Shown piece by piece: positions 7,034 through 14,232 of a stretch of DNA of 14,758 bases. Within the stretch, counting starts at the first letter, position 1, and each line of letters begins with the position of its first letter. The position numbers and the translations under genes are program-made. The notes beneath the pieces are model-generated. The model saw only the letters and a program-made list of their open reading frames with translations, was not told the DNA's origin and did not search any database. Location: positions 1 through 14,758 of the forward strand of contig CAYZFR010000094.1 of the NCBI GenBank assembly GCA_964477875.1, given 5' to 3'. Source of the stretch: Kuafuiihalomonas sp964477875. GTDB taxonomy: Bacteria > Myxococcota > Kuafuiibacteriia > Kuafuiibacteriales > Kuafuiibacteriaceae.

Positions 7034-7363
7034 ATGGACGTCGACAGCCGGCGGGGGACGCCCCGCATGGACACACGTGGTCGCCGCAGCCTCGGCGCCT
7101 GTCTCACGGTCTTGGGCGTGGGAACGGTCGGCGTGAGTCTGTTCGGGGCCGGCCGCACAGGATTATGGGGTCTCGGATTGTTCTTCGGAGCTCTTCTGAC
7201 CATTCGCGGCGTCTACATGCTGAGCGTTCCGTTCGCGACTACCGTGGCTGGAACGGGCGAGGATTCGGATGCCTCGTCGTCCGTCAGCGACGACGAGAAG
7301 ATCGACGAGGCTCTTCGAGAGACGTTCCCTGCCAGCGATCCGCCGGGCTACGGTCCGCGCTGA
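7034..7363 (+). CDS. Small HdeD-like membrane protein with FPASDPP tail
   Basis: This 109-residue protein has two membrane segments (about 20-39 and 44-64) and an acidic, serine-rich linker. Its C-terminal tail (85-109) ends FPASDPPGYGPR. Residues 42-63 (TGLWGLGLFFGALLTIRGVY, then ML) match 13 of 22 positions in the last membrane hairpin of the HdeD-like protein at 4633. The tails match 19 of 25. It therefore looks like a shortened relative keeping the end of the larger protein. Start ATG 7034; ATG 7067 is an in-frame alternative that would remove a basic leader. It ends 15 bp before the stop of a convergent minus-strand gene. No function is known to me; shared expression with the stress genes upstream is inference. 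Confidence 0.75.
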   Translation: MDVDSRRGTPRMDTRGRRSLGACLTVLGVGTVGVSLFGAGRTGLWGLGLFFGALLTIRGVYMLSVPFATTVAGTGEDSDASSSVSDDEKIDEALRETFPASDPPGYGPR

Positions 7364-7378
7364 CAGGCAAGCTCGTTG

Positions 7379-8164
7379 TCACTCGGGACAGTCGTCACCG
7401 CGGTTTTCGAAGAGATCTTCTTCGAAGAAGGTGTGGCTGACCTCTCCGATCTCGATGCCGAAGAAGCTGGCGGTTGCGGTGCCCCGGAGGCTGTGGCGGG
7501 CGCCGACCTCTACACAGAGGCCGGTGAGGACGGTCCCGAGGAGGCTCCCCGCCGTCGTGTAGATGTTGTCGAATCGGACGCTGGCCTGGTCTCCGAGCGC
7601 GTTGAAAATGATGCGAGGGGCAGCGAAGGCGAAGGTGAAGCCGACGCCCCCCATCGTGGCGGCGGTGCTCGGATCCGAAACTTCGATGGTTGGTGAGCCG
7701 CTTCCTCCGGTGGGACTCAGGCTCGAGCCATCGCCGGCGAAGCCGGTCGAGGCGCCGCCGACCCGAAATCGACCTTCGAAGGTGGTGGAGGCCATGAGCA
7801 AGGAGGGCAGCTCCACCTCGGCCAAGAGGTTGAAGGTGATGGCCACGTTCAGGCCGAGCGGAAGGCTGGTCGGGATGGGGACGACGATCCGAAACGGACC
7901 GGGGAGCACGAGGGTCGTGCTGGCGGTCTCGGCGTTGGCCCCCGCGACTTCGACGTTCAGGTCGAAGCCGAGACGTTCGAGCGAGGTGGCGAAATTGGTC
8001 ACGCTCCCCTCGTCGACGTCGTAGGTCAGGCCGTGGCGAAAGTAGCCCACCGTGCCNNNNNNNNNNNNNNNNNNNNNNNNNNNNNNNNNNNNNNNNNNNN
8101 NNNNNNNNNNNNNNNNNNNNNNNNNNNNNNNNNNNNNNNNNNNNNNNNNNNNNNNNGCCTTCAT
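7379..8164 (-). CDS. Probable exported beta-rich protein of unknown function, interrupted by assembly gap
   Basis: The C-terminal 226 residues (8056 down to the TGA at 7379) are clear. They are rich in Thr, Ser, Gly and alternating hydrophobics (LPLGLNVAITFNLLAEVELP; TIEVSDPSTAATMGGVGFTF; ARHSLRGTATASFFGIEIGE), which suggests a beta-structured secreted or outer-membrane protein. Two cysteines near the end (in GLCVEVG and DDCPE) could form a disulfide. Bases 8057-8156 are N, so the N-terminus and true length are unknown. Just beyond the gap, ATG at 8164 followed by AAG GC would give a plausible signal-peptide start (MK plus Ala or Gly), on the right strand. The frame across the gap depends on the arbitrary N count. 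I recognise no family. It is convergent with the small membrane protein gene at 7034. Confidence 0.55.
   Translation of the reverse strand: MKXXXXXXXXXXXXXXXXXXXXXXXXXXXXXXXXXXGTVGYFRHGLTYDVDEGSVTNFATSLERLGFDLNVEVAGANAETASTTLVLPGPFRIVVPIPTSLPLGLNVAITFNLLAEVELPSLLMASTTFEGRFRVGGASTGFAGDGSSLSPTGGSGSPTIEVSDPSTAATMGGVGFTFAFAAPRIIFNALGDQASVRFDNIYTTAGSLLGTVLTGLCVEVGARHSLRGTATASFFGIEIGEVSHTFFEEDLFENRGDDCPE
8057..8156. other. Assembly gap (100 N)
   Basis: Exactly 100 N, the usual placeholder for a gap of unknown size. The flanks share only a trivial GCC, so unlike the second gap this one probably hides real sequence: the N-terminal part of the gene at 7379. Confidence 0.97.
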
Positions 8165-8205
8165 GGGCCCAAGCTAGCCGGAATCAGCCGAGAACTGAAA
8201 CTACC

Positions 8206-8232
8206 CTAGGGGGGCTGATCGCACCCCCCTAG
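8206..8232 (-). terminator. Perfect 9-bp hairpin downstream of the HAD/UbiA-like gene
   Basis: CTAGGGGGG at 8206-8214 pairs perfectly with CCCCCCTAG at 8224-8232 around a 9-nt loop. Beside it at 8237-8273 is a second structure: CAGCCGC/GCGGCTG arms enclosing GCGCC-GAG-GGCGC. Both lie between the stop of the HAD/UbiA-like gene (8281) and the possible start of the next minus-strand gene (8164). The position fits a terminator for the upstream gene. No T-run follows on either strand, so an attenuator, processing site or protein-binding palindrome remains possible. Confidence 0.5.
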
Positions 8233-8280
8233 CGCTCAGCCGCAGCGCCGAGGGCGCAAGCTCAGCGCGGCTGGGTCGGC

Positions 8281-9765
8281 TCAGCCGGGGCCGCCAGACC
8301 TCTGGAGCCATCCAAAGCCCCCGATCGTCTGCCGGAGCTCCCGCCTCGCCTTGAGCCCTCCGTATCCCAGAAGGAGGGCCGTCTGCCAGCCGAGGAGCTG
8401 ACGGATGGGAGCCGAAGCGGTGGCCACCGCCAAGAGGAGGATCACGAAGAAGGCCACACGAAGGAGCTGACCGACCGGGACCCATTCGCCCTTGCTGAAG
8501 CGATAGAGGATGTAGAGCGTCCAGCGCGCCATGACTTGGGCGGCCAGGAACAGCCCCCCTACCAGATTGACCGAGGCGACGGCCAGGAAGCCGAAGGTCT
8601 TGAAGGCTTGAAGAACCGGATACATCCAGATGCGCAGCGCTTTGTTGGCGCGGTTGTAGAGGAAAAAAGTGGCGCGGAGGGCGACGAGGACGGCGAGCCA
8701 GCATGCGGTGGCGAGGAGCGCGCGAAAGCCTAGGCCGAAGGTTCCCTGGTCGACCTCGGCGCTCGCCATCACCAAGAGGACGGCGCCGGGCACGCCCATG
8801 GGAATGCTCCACAGCCACGGCTGAAGCATTCGGATGCGACGCTTATGGGCATGGTACGTCTTGGAGAGCTTTGGGTCGGCCTCGTCTCGCTCTGCCACCA
8901 GGTCGTTCTCCATGTAGCCGATCTCGTAGATGCACCAGAAGGAGGCCATCGCGAGGCCGAGGCCCAAGACGTGAAGAAGTGGATCCGTCGCGGACCATAC
9001 GGTCGCGAGAACGAGAAAGAGCAGATCCTCCGCGAGCACCGTCTTCAGGAGATACTTCTGACCCGGATGTTTTACGCGCTCGGTGTAGAAGAAAGGGATG
9101 TAGACGTCGCCCATCGCTTGCTCAAAGTGAGCCTTGGGCCACGTCACCAGGAGCGCTCTTTCGGCGGCGCCGAGCAGGGGTGCATCGTCGACCGAATCAG
9201 TGACGACGATGGCCCGCGCCCACACCTCTGACCCGAGATGGCGCTCAACGAGGGCCTTCTTGCCCCCCGCCCGATCGGCATAGCCCTTCCAGAATCGACA
9301 GGCCACGAGCTGCTCATGGCGTAGCTCGACGCTCCGAAGGATGGGCTCGATGATGAAACGGAACCCGTTAGAGGCGACGACGATCGTGGCCGGCGACGCC
9401 TCGAGAGCCTCGAGCAGCTCTCGATTGACCTGCTCTTTGCCCGCAGATCTGGCCCGTCGTCGCCAGCTGGACGCGGTCCAAGGCAGCAGCAGCGAGCCTG
9501 CGAGCACTCGGATCCAGTCTCGACCGCCGCTTCCCCGACGAAGGATGGGGAAGAACTTCCAAGGCCGGAGCAGGCTCAGGGCGAAGAGGAGTAGCGCGCC
9601 CAGAAAGCGTGGCCGAAGGCCGTCCAGGTAGGCCTCGGTCGAGTTGAGCAGGAACAAGGTCTCGTCGAAATCGACCAGGATGACTTGGTCGCTCCGAGCC
9701 TCACGAATCGCATGAATCGCCTCTTCTGGAGAACTCTGGGAAGCTTCCCCTTCGGTCCAATTCAT
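8281..9765 (-). CDS. HAD-family phosphatase fused to UbiA-like polytopic membrane domain
   Basis: This 494-residue two-domain protein has all four HAD motifs in order. Motif I is VDFDETL (Asp32, Asp34), motif II is VVASNGF (Ser132), motif III has Lys169/170 (GGKKALV), and motif IV is VTDSVDDAP (Asp190, Asp193 or Asp194). The cap between motifs I and II is hydrophobic, as in phosphatases joined to membrane domains. From about residue 225 there are seven or more membrane segments. YEIGYMENDLVAERDEADPK (280-299) is placed like the Asp-rich motif of UbiA prenyltransferases but is not canonical. HAD-UbiA fusions act on prenyl-phosphate or sugar-lipid substrates; here the substrate is unknown. Start ATG 9765 lies only 26 bp from the start of the divergent glycosyltransferase gene, so a joint role in a lipid-linked glycan is plausible. 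Domain calls are firmer for HAD than for UbiA. Confidence 0.78.
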   Translation of the reverse strand: MNWTEGEASQSSPEEAIHAIREARSDQVILVDFDETLFLLNSTEAYLDGLRPRFLGALLLFALSLLRPWKFFPILRRGSGGRDWIRVLAGSLLLPWTASSWRRRARSAGKEQVNRELLEALEASPATIVVASNGFRFIIEPILRSVELRHEQLVACRFWKGYADRAGGKKALVERHLGSEVWARAIVVTDSVDDAPLLGAAERALLVTWPKAHFEQAMGDVYIPFFYTERVKHPGQKYLLKTVLAEDLLFLVLATVWSATDPLLHVLGLGLAMASFWCIYEIGYMENDLVAERDEADPKLSKTYHAHKRRIRMLQPWLWSIPMGVPGAVLLVMASAEVDQGTFGLGFRALLATACWLAVLVALRATFFLYNRANKALRIWMYPVLQAFKTFGFLAVASVNLVGGLFLAAQVMARWTLYILYRFSKGEWVPVGQLLRVAFFVILLLAVATASAPIRQLLGWQTALLLGYGGLKARRELRQTIGGFGWLQRSGGPG

Positions 9766-9791
9766 GCTTTGCCTCGCGCCGTCCCGGAATC

Positions 9792-11048
9792 ATGAAAGTC
9801 GGCTACGTCATCAACATGTACCCGCGGGTGACGCATAGCTTCATTCGCCGAGAGATCCAAGCCGTCGAGGCGGCCGGCGTCGAGGTCCAGCGCTACTCGG
9901 TGCGTCGGGCCGGCGAGACGCTCGTGGATCCGGGGGACATCGAGGAGCGGACCAAGACGCGAGAGGTCCTCGGCGTCGGAGTGGCGGGCCTGCTGTCGGC
10001 CATGATTGGGCGCCTTCTCGCCGACCCGGTTGGGTTCGTAGCGGGGCTGGTCTACGCGATGAGGCTCGGCCTGAAGTCGGATCGAGGCTTTCTCAAGGAG
10101 ATGGCCTACTTCGCGGAGGCCTGCGTGCTGAGGGGCTGGTTTCTGGAAGACGAGGTCGAGCACATCCACGCCCACTTCGGAACCAATGCCGCCGACGTCG
10201 TGCTGCTGTGTCGGAAGCTCGGAGGGCCCCCGTACAGCTTCACCGTCCACGGGCCCGAGGAGTTCGATCGCATCGAGGGGATCTCGATCGTCGAAAAGGT
10301 AGAGAACGCCGCCTTCGTCGTCGCGATCAGCATCTTCGCCACCAGTCAGCTCTACCGGTGGTGCAGCTTCTCGGATTATTCGAAGATCCACGTGGTCCGC
10401 TGTGGCGTCGACCCTCTCTTTTTGGGGAGTCAGGGCCGCCCCATCCCCGAACAGGAGCGACCCAAGCTCGCGGCGGTTGGCCGTTTGTGCACCCACAAAG
10501 CACAGCTCTTGGTGATCGAGGCCATGCACGAGCTGGCGCAGAGCGGCGTCGACATGGAGATGGTCTTCGTGGGCGACGGAGAGATTCGTGACGAGCTGGA
10601 GAGCAAGATCGACGAGTACGGCCTCCGAGACCGAGTCGAGATCACCGGCTGGGTCGGAGGCGAGGTCGTGCAACAGAAGCTCCTCGAGTCTCGGGTCATG
10701 GTCCTGCCGAGCTTCGCGGAAGGGCTGCCCGTCGTCATCATGGAAGCCATGGGGCTCGGGCGGCCCGTGATCACGACCTACGTAGCGGGCATTCCGGAGC
10801 TCGTCGAGGACGGGCGCTCGGGATGGGTGCTCACACCCGGAGACACTGCGGCGCTGCGTGAGGCGCTGCGGGCGGCGGTGAAGACCTCCACGCCGGAGCT
10901 GAACGAAATGGGCCGCGTCGGTATCGAGCGCGTGGCGGAGCAGCACGATTCGCGCAAGGAGGGCGCCAAGATCGCGGGCCTCTTCAAGCGCTACTCGGGG
11001 CGCCCTGAAGCTGCGTCGAGCGGCGCCGCAGCCACACGAAACGGGTGA
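9792..11048 (+). CDS. GT4-family (GT-B fold) glycosyltransferase
   Basis: This 418-residue cytoplasmic glycosyltransferase starts at ATG 9792 (MKVGYVINMYPRVTHSFIRR, typical of WcaL/AmsK-like enzymes). HIHAHFG (124-130) and YSFTVHGPEEF (148-158) match the acceptor domain. KLAAVGRLCTHKAQLLVIEA (225-244) opens the nucleotide-sugar domain. The retaining EX7E motif is EGLPVVIME (Glu310, Glu318), followed by GRPVITTYVAGIPELVEDG. Such enzymes transfer a sugar from a nucleotide donor to a lipid-linked or surface glycan; donor and acceptor cannot be read from the sequence. It is divergent from the HAD/UbiA-like gene. Its last 58 bp overlap antisense with the gene at 10991. No other glycan genes are in the window, so this looks like an orphan or the edge of a cluster. 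Confidence 0.9.
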   Translation: MKVGYVINMYPRVTHSFIRREIQAVEAAGVEVQRYSVRRAGETLVDPGDIEERTKTREVLGVGVAGLLSAMIGRLLADPVGFVAGLVYAMRLGLKSDRGFLKEMAYFAEACVLRGWFLEDEVEHIHAHFGTNAADVVLLCRKLGGPPYSFTVHGPEEFDRIEGISIVEKVENAAFVVAISIFATSQLYRWCSFSDYSKIHVVRCGVDPLFLGSQGRPIPEQERPKLAAVGRLCTHKAQLLVIEAMHELAQSGVDMEMVFVGDGEIRDELESKIDEYGLRDRVEITGWVGGEVVQQKLLESRVMVLPSFAEGLPVVIMEAMGLGRPVITTYVAGIPELVEDGRSGWVLTPGDTAALREALRAAVKTSTPELNEMGRVGIERVAEQHDSRKEGAKIAGLFKRYSGRPEAASSGAAATRNG

Positions 11049-11461
11049 CGGCAAGCGGCCACGTAAGGGTCGTAGTAGGCGATGTACTTCAGCTCGCGCG
11101 ATTCGTCGGCTCCGTTCTGAAAGAAGTCGGTCGACAACAAGAACTGCGAAACTACGGTGTTCTCCAGTCGCCGAAGGCCGTGATTCATCGACAGGAACGG
11201 GTAGATGGTGACGTAGGTCAGCGGGAAGGCAAGCACGGCCAGCTGGTCGAGCAGCTCCCGATACTTCGCCTTGTCCACCAAGTAGGACTCGGCGAATTCC
11301 TGGAAGCATCCAGGCGGCGTCTTCAGGTATCCCACGCGCCGGCGCAAAATGGCCACCACGAGGTCCGAGGCCTGGTTGCGGCGGAAGGCGAGCCACACCC
11401 AGGAGATCGCCAGCAGGCCGATCACCAGCACCCCCAAAGAAAGGAAGCTGCGACGGCTCAT
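10991..11461 (-). CDS. Tat-signal membrane-anchored small protein, likely partner of the GMC oxidoreductase
   Basis: This 156-residue protein starts at ATG 11461 and ends at TAG 10991. The N-terminus MSRRSFLSLGVLVIGLLAIS has the Tat twin-arginine motif SRRSFL followed by a hydrophobic stretch (9-26). No clear AxA cleavage site follows, so it may stay as an uncleaved anchor. The rest is a conserved-looking soluble domain (KTPPGCFQEFAESYLVDKAK; YVTIYPFLSMNHGLRRLENT; STDFFQNGADESRELKYIAY). It begins 38 bp after the GMC stop on the same strand; a TTG overlapping that stop is another start option. In gluconate, fructose and glucose dehydrogenases a small Tat-exported subunit accompanies the GMC flavoprotein and carries it across the membrane. 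The sequence does not clearly match the known subunit-3 family, so the partner role is inference from context. Confidence 0.75.
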   Translation of the reverse strand: MSRRSFLSLGVLVIGLLAISWVWLAFRRNQASDLVVAILRRRVGYLKTPPGCFQEFAESYLVDKAKYRELLDQLAVLAFPLTYVTIYPFLSMNHGLRRLENTVVSQFLLSTDFFQNGADESRELKYIAYYDPYVAACRHPFRVAAAPLDAASGRPE

Positions 11462-11499
11462 GAAGCCGAGCTTGGAGCGGAATGGAGGCGCCGGCGTCT

Positions 11500-13059
11500 T
11501 CAAAACAGTCGCCTCGCGGCTCGAACGCTCAGGGCCGACAGGGTCAGAGTCGGATTCGCGGACGGGCAGGTGGGAAAGGTGCCAGAGCCGAGGGCGAGCA
11601 GGTTGCGGATCCGGTGGTGTCGAAGGTCGGCGTCGACGACGCTGGTGGCGGGGTTCGTCCCCATGCGGGTCGTTCCTTGGATGTGGATGGAGGTCCCGAG
11701 GTCGGGGGGGCGCCTCAGAACGAAGTCTTCGACCGGCAGGCCTTCCAGGGTCTCCTCGATCATCTTTGGGAGATGGTCGATGCCGCGCTGCATGTAGGCC
11801 GAGTAGCCGGCGTAAGTGGTCGCCGGCCGGCTGGGATCCTCTCCGGCGGGTTCGACGCGCTTTTCCGGCTCGGGGACGTCTTCGAGGACGAACATCATGT
11901 ACGCGCGGTGGCGCCACCGGCCGCGTTCTGCCCTCAGCCACGGGATGTTCCAGTTCTCGATCAGGCAGCCGGGGCGCTCACTCCGGAAGGCTCCGTCGTA
12001 GAACTGGACCCCGAGGCCGGTGACGGACTGGCCGCCGTCGAAGTTCTCGACCCCTGCGAGATCGACCTGCACGTNNNNNNNNNNNNNNNNNNNNNNNNNN
12101 NNNNNNNNNNNNNNNNNNNNNNNNNNNNNNNNNNNNNNNNNNNNNNNNNNNNNNNNNNNNNNNNNNNNNNNNNNCTGGCCGCCGTCGAAGTTCTCGACCC
12201 CTGCGAGATCGACCTGCACGTTGAACATGATCTGCTCGTTCAGGTAGCGCCCCAGCGCCGGGTCGCTCAGGCCGGAGCGCATCAGCAGGTGCGGTGTCCC
12301 GATGGCGTGGGCACCGACGGCGACGAGATCGCAGGCGATCCTGTGTTCGGCCTCGCCCGATTGGTAGTGCACACCGGTCGCGCGGCCCCCTTCGAAGTCG
12401 ATGGAGGTCGCGGGTGCCTCGGTGAGGAGGGTGACCCGTGGGTCTTCGTAGGGAGCCGTGAAGTGCAGGTCGATCTGAAACTTCGCGCTCATGGGGCAGA
12501 TGCTGCAAACGCCGTTGGAGCAGCACTGGGCCCGACCGGTCTTCGCGGGGTCGCTGGAGCGAGCGCTGGGCATGTGGATGTGCAGGCCCGGGTACTTCTC
12601 GGCGAGAAGGCGGTCGAAGGCGTTGAAGGGGTGAGCTGGGCAGGGATAGGGCTTGGAGCGGGGAAAGGGGCCTTCGTTGCCGCCCGCGATCCCCATTCGT
12701 TCCTCGACCTCGACGTAGTAGGGCTCGAGCTCGTCGTATTCAAAGGGCCAGTCTTCTCCCACGCCGTACAGGCTCTTGGTCCGGAAGTCGCTCGGGTGCA
12801 TGCGGGGGGTGTTGCCGGTCCAGCAGGTCCCGCCACCAAAGCCATACTTCTGAAACCAGGGCTTTTCGGGGGTTCGATTGATGAGCTCGTCCGCGAGCTC
12901 GAAGTCCGTCGTCTTCCGGTTTGCCAGCTTCCAGCTGTACGGCCTTTTGCGGCCCTTCTCGAGAACGACGACCCGCGCCTTGGCGGGCGCCTGCCGCAGG
13001 TACTCGGCCAGGAAGAAGGTGGACGCGAAGCCGGTCCCCACGACCACGAGGTCGGCCAT
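11500..13059 (-). CDS. FAD-dependent GMC oxidoreductase with cysteine cluster, spans a false gap
   Basis: Start is ATG 13059 (MADLVVVGTGF); GTG 13068 is an in-frame alternative. The FAD Rossmann motif VVVGTGFAS is at 5-13 and GFGGGTCWTGNTPRMHPSDF is the GMC flavin-contact region. The C-terminal domain has HIQGTTRMG and GSGTFPTCPSANPTLTLSAL, which holds the family's active-site region. Residues about 179-189 read CCSNGVCSICP, like the cysteine motif that holds a [3Fe-4S] cluster in FAD glucose dehydrogenase large subunits, but with the last spacing one residue shorter. The enzyme probably oxidises an alcohol or sugar and passes electrons on, in the periplasm if carried by its Tat partner. The 100 N and a repeated 47 bp inside it are artefactual: removing 147 nt keeps the frame and gives a protein of about 470 residues. 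Substrate unknown. Confidence 0.85.
   Translation of the reverse strand: MADLVVVGTGFASTFFLAEYLRQAPAKARVVVLEKGRKRPYSWKLANRKTTDFELADELINRTPEKPWFQKYGFGGGTCWTGNTPRMHPSDFRTKSLYGVGEDWPFEYDELEPYYVEVEERMGIAGGNEGPFPRSKPYPCPAHPFNAFDRLLAEKYPGLHIHMPSARSSDPAKTGRAQCCSNGVCSICPMSAKFQIDLHFTAPYEDPRVTLLTEAPATSIDFEGGRATGVHYQSGEAEHRIACDLVAVGAHAIGTPHLLMRSGLSDPALGRYLNEQIMFNVQVDLAGVENFDGGQXXXXXXXXXXXXXXXXXXXXXXXXXXXXXXXXXXVQVDLAGVENFDGGQSVTGLGVQFYDGAFRSERPGCLIENWNIPWLRAERGRWRHRAYMMFVLEDVPEPEKRVEPAGEDPSRPATTYAGYSAYMQRGIDHLPKMIEETLEGLPVEDFVLRRPPDLGTSIHIQGTTRMGTNPATSVVDADLRHHRIRNLLALGSGTFPTCPSANPTLTLSALSVRAARRLF
12028..12074 (+). repeat. 47-bp repeat, left flank of gap
   Basis: Identical to 12175-12221. It directly abuts the N run and, with its copy, marks two contig ends that should be merged. 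Confidence 0.95.
12075..12174. other. Assembly gap (100 N), probably false
   Basis: Exactly 100 N bordered on both sides by the same 47 bp. In the GMC protein both sides encode VQVDLAGVENFDGGQ. The simplest reading is two overlapping contig ends scaffolded with a default gap instead of being merged. Confidence 0.95.
12175..12221 (+). repeat. 47-bp repeat, right flank of gap
   Basis: Second copy of 12028-12074. On the minus strand it encodes the same 15 residues of the GMC protein. Deleting 12075-12221 restores a continuous gene. Confidence 0.95.
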
Positions 13060-13207
13060 CTCTGCCACGGCGGGGAACTTTCACCGAGGGACGCGGGGCG
13101 TCAAGGAAGCCAGAGTCCAGAGGTGGTCGCCCGTCCCGGTCGCCTCTGTTGATTCGCTGGCGAAAGTCTGAAGAGGTCCGAGCGCCGCGCCAGATGCCAG
13201 GGCGGTG

Positions 13208-14083
13208 ATGGAAGCAGCGATGGACGCTGAGATCAGGGCGGGGCTGACGCCGCACTTTCGGGCTTGGCTGGCGAGCTCGCCGTACCACGGCGAAGATTTC
13301 GCGCGGGGTGAGCTGGCGGGCGGGAGCTTTGGGGGCCGCCTCGCGGAAGATCAGGCCGTGGAGCGAGCCCCCGTGGTCTTCGTTCACGGGAACGGCGACG
13401 CAGCCCTCGGTTCGGGCGGTCCCTTGTTCAACGGATGGGTCCCGGTGCTGGGGGCCTTCCTTGGAGCCGGGTACGGCTTCGAGTCGCTTTACGGGACGAC
13501 CTGGGGACCCGCGGACCCTCTGCAGGTGAAGCAGCAGTCTCACGACCGCCGTCGGGTGCTGCACGTGCGTCGCTTCATCGAGGCGGTCCTCGATTACACC
13601 GGGCATGGGCGAGCCCAGGTCGTGGCCCACTCCATGGGCGTCACCTTGGCCCGCAAGGCTATCCTCGGCGGGCGCCTCGTCGACGAGCGGGGCTGGCTCG
13701 ACCTCGGGCCATCGCTTGCCTCCAGGGTCGGTGGCTTCGTCGGCATTGCCGGCGCAAACCAAGGGCTGAGCGTCGCGCTCCGCAACCCATTGGTTCGGGT
13801 GTGGAACCCGATAAATGGATTCTTTCCCGGCATTCCCTCCCCGGTCGGACCGGTGGGAAAGAGCCTGATTTTGCAGGATTTAAACCGGCGGCCGCGGGCA
13901 GCAGCTCGGGTTTATTCGATCTGGTCCCGCAGAGACGGGATCGTGGACGTCTCGGTGGACGGCGTGCCGTCGGGTCGGATCCCGCGGCAAGATGACGAGG
14001 TCGTGTTCGACGCTCTCGACCACTTCGAGGTGAAGGATCGGGCGGGGCCCGTCTTGCTCGAGCTCATCGGCTCCGGGCGCTGA
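13208..14083 (+). CDS. Alpha/beta-hydrolase, lipase class 2-like
   Basis: This 291-residue protein has the alpha/beta-hydrolase marks PVVFVHGNGD (oxyanion region, near residue 60) and VVAHSMGVTLARKA, in which Ser142 is the likely nucleophile (AHSMG). Asp243 in SRRDGIVD and His272 in LDHFEV are placed to complete the triad. The long segment between the oxyanion loop and the nucleophile (FESLYGTTWGPADPLQVKQQ) resembles lipase class 2 proteins, which hydrolyse ester bonds in acylglycerols or similar substrates. No signal peptide is seen, which is unusual for a secreted lipase; an intracellular esterase is equally possible. In-frame starts are GTG 13205, ATG 13208 and ATG 13220. I chose 13208, but 13220 has the better ribosome site (GGAAG, 13210-13214). 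It is divergent from the GMC gene, sharing a 148-bp gap. Confidence 0.82.
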   Translation: MEAAMDAEIRAGLTPHFRAWLASSPYHGEDFARGELAGGSFGGRLAEDQAVERAPVVFVHGNGDAALGSGGPLFNGWVPVLGAFLGAGYGFESLYGTTWGPADPLQVKQQSHDRRRVLHVRRFIEAVLDYTGHGRAQVVAHSMGVTLARKAILGGRLVDERGWLDLGPSLASRVGGFVGIAGANQGLSVALRNPLVRVWNPINGFFPGIPSPVGPVGKSLILQDLNRRPRAAARVYSIWSRRDGIVDVSVDGVPSGRIPRQDDEVVFDALDHFEVKDRAGPVLLELIGSGR

Positions 14084-14232
14084 GCGCGCCGAGCCCCTGC
14101 GCAATCGGCCACGACGAAGCTTGGGGGCACCCGGCGCGACCCGTCTTCGACGCAGCGCGTTTAACGGGCTCAACCGGCATATGATACGCGGTTTGACAGA
14201 AACAGACCGAAGGCGTAGCGGTCTCCGATGCG

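Noticed and set aside
9762..11396. Minus-strand open frame of 544 codons across the glycosyltransferase gene
   Set aside because: Shadow of the GT4 gene; its sequence shows only Arg/Leu/Asp-rich composition typical of antisense frames in GC-rich DNA.
11482..13152. Plus-strand open frame of 556 codons opposite the GMC gene
   Set aside because: Shadow frame that also runs through the N gap and the duplicated 47 bp; the minus strand has the FAD and GMC motifs.
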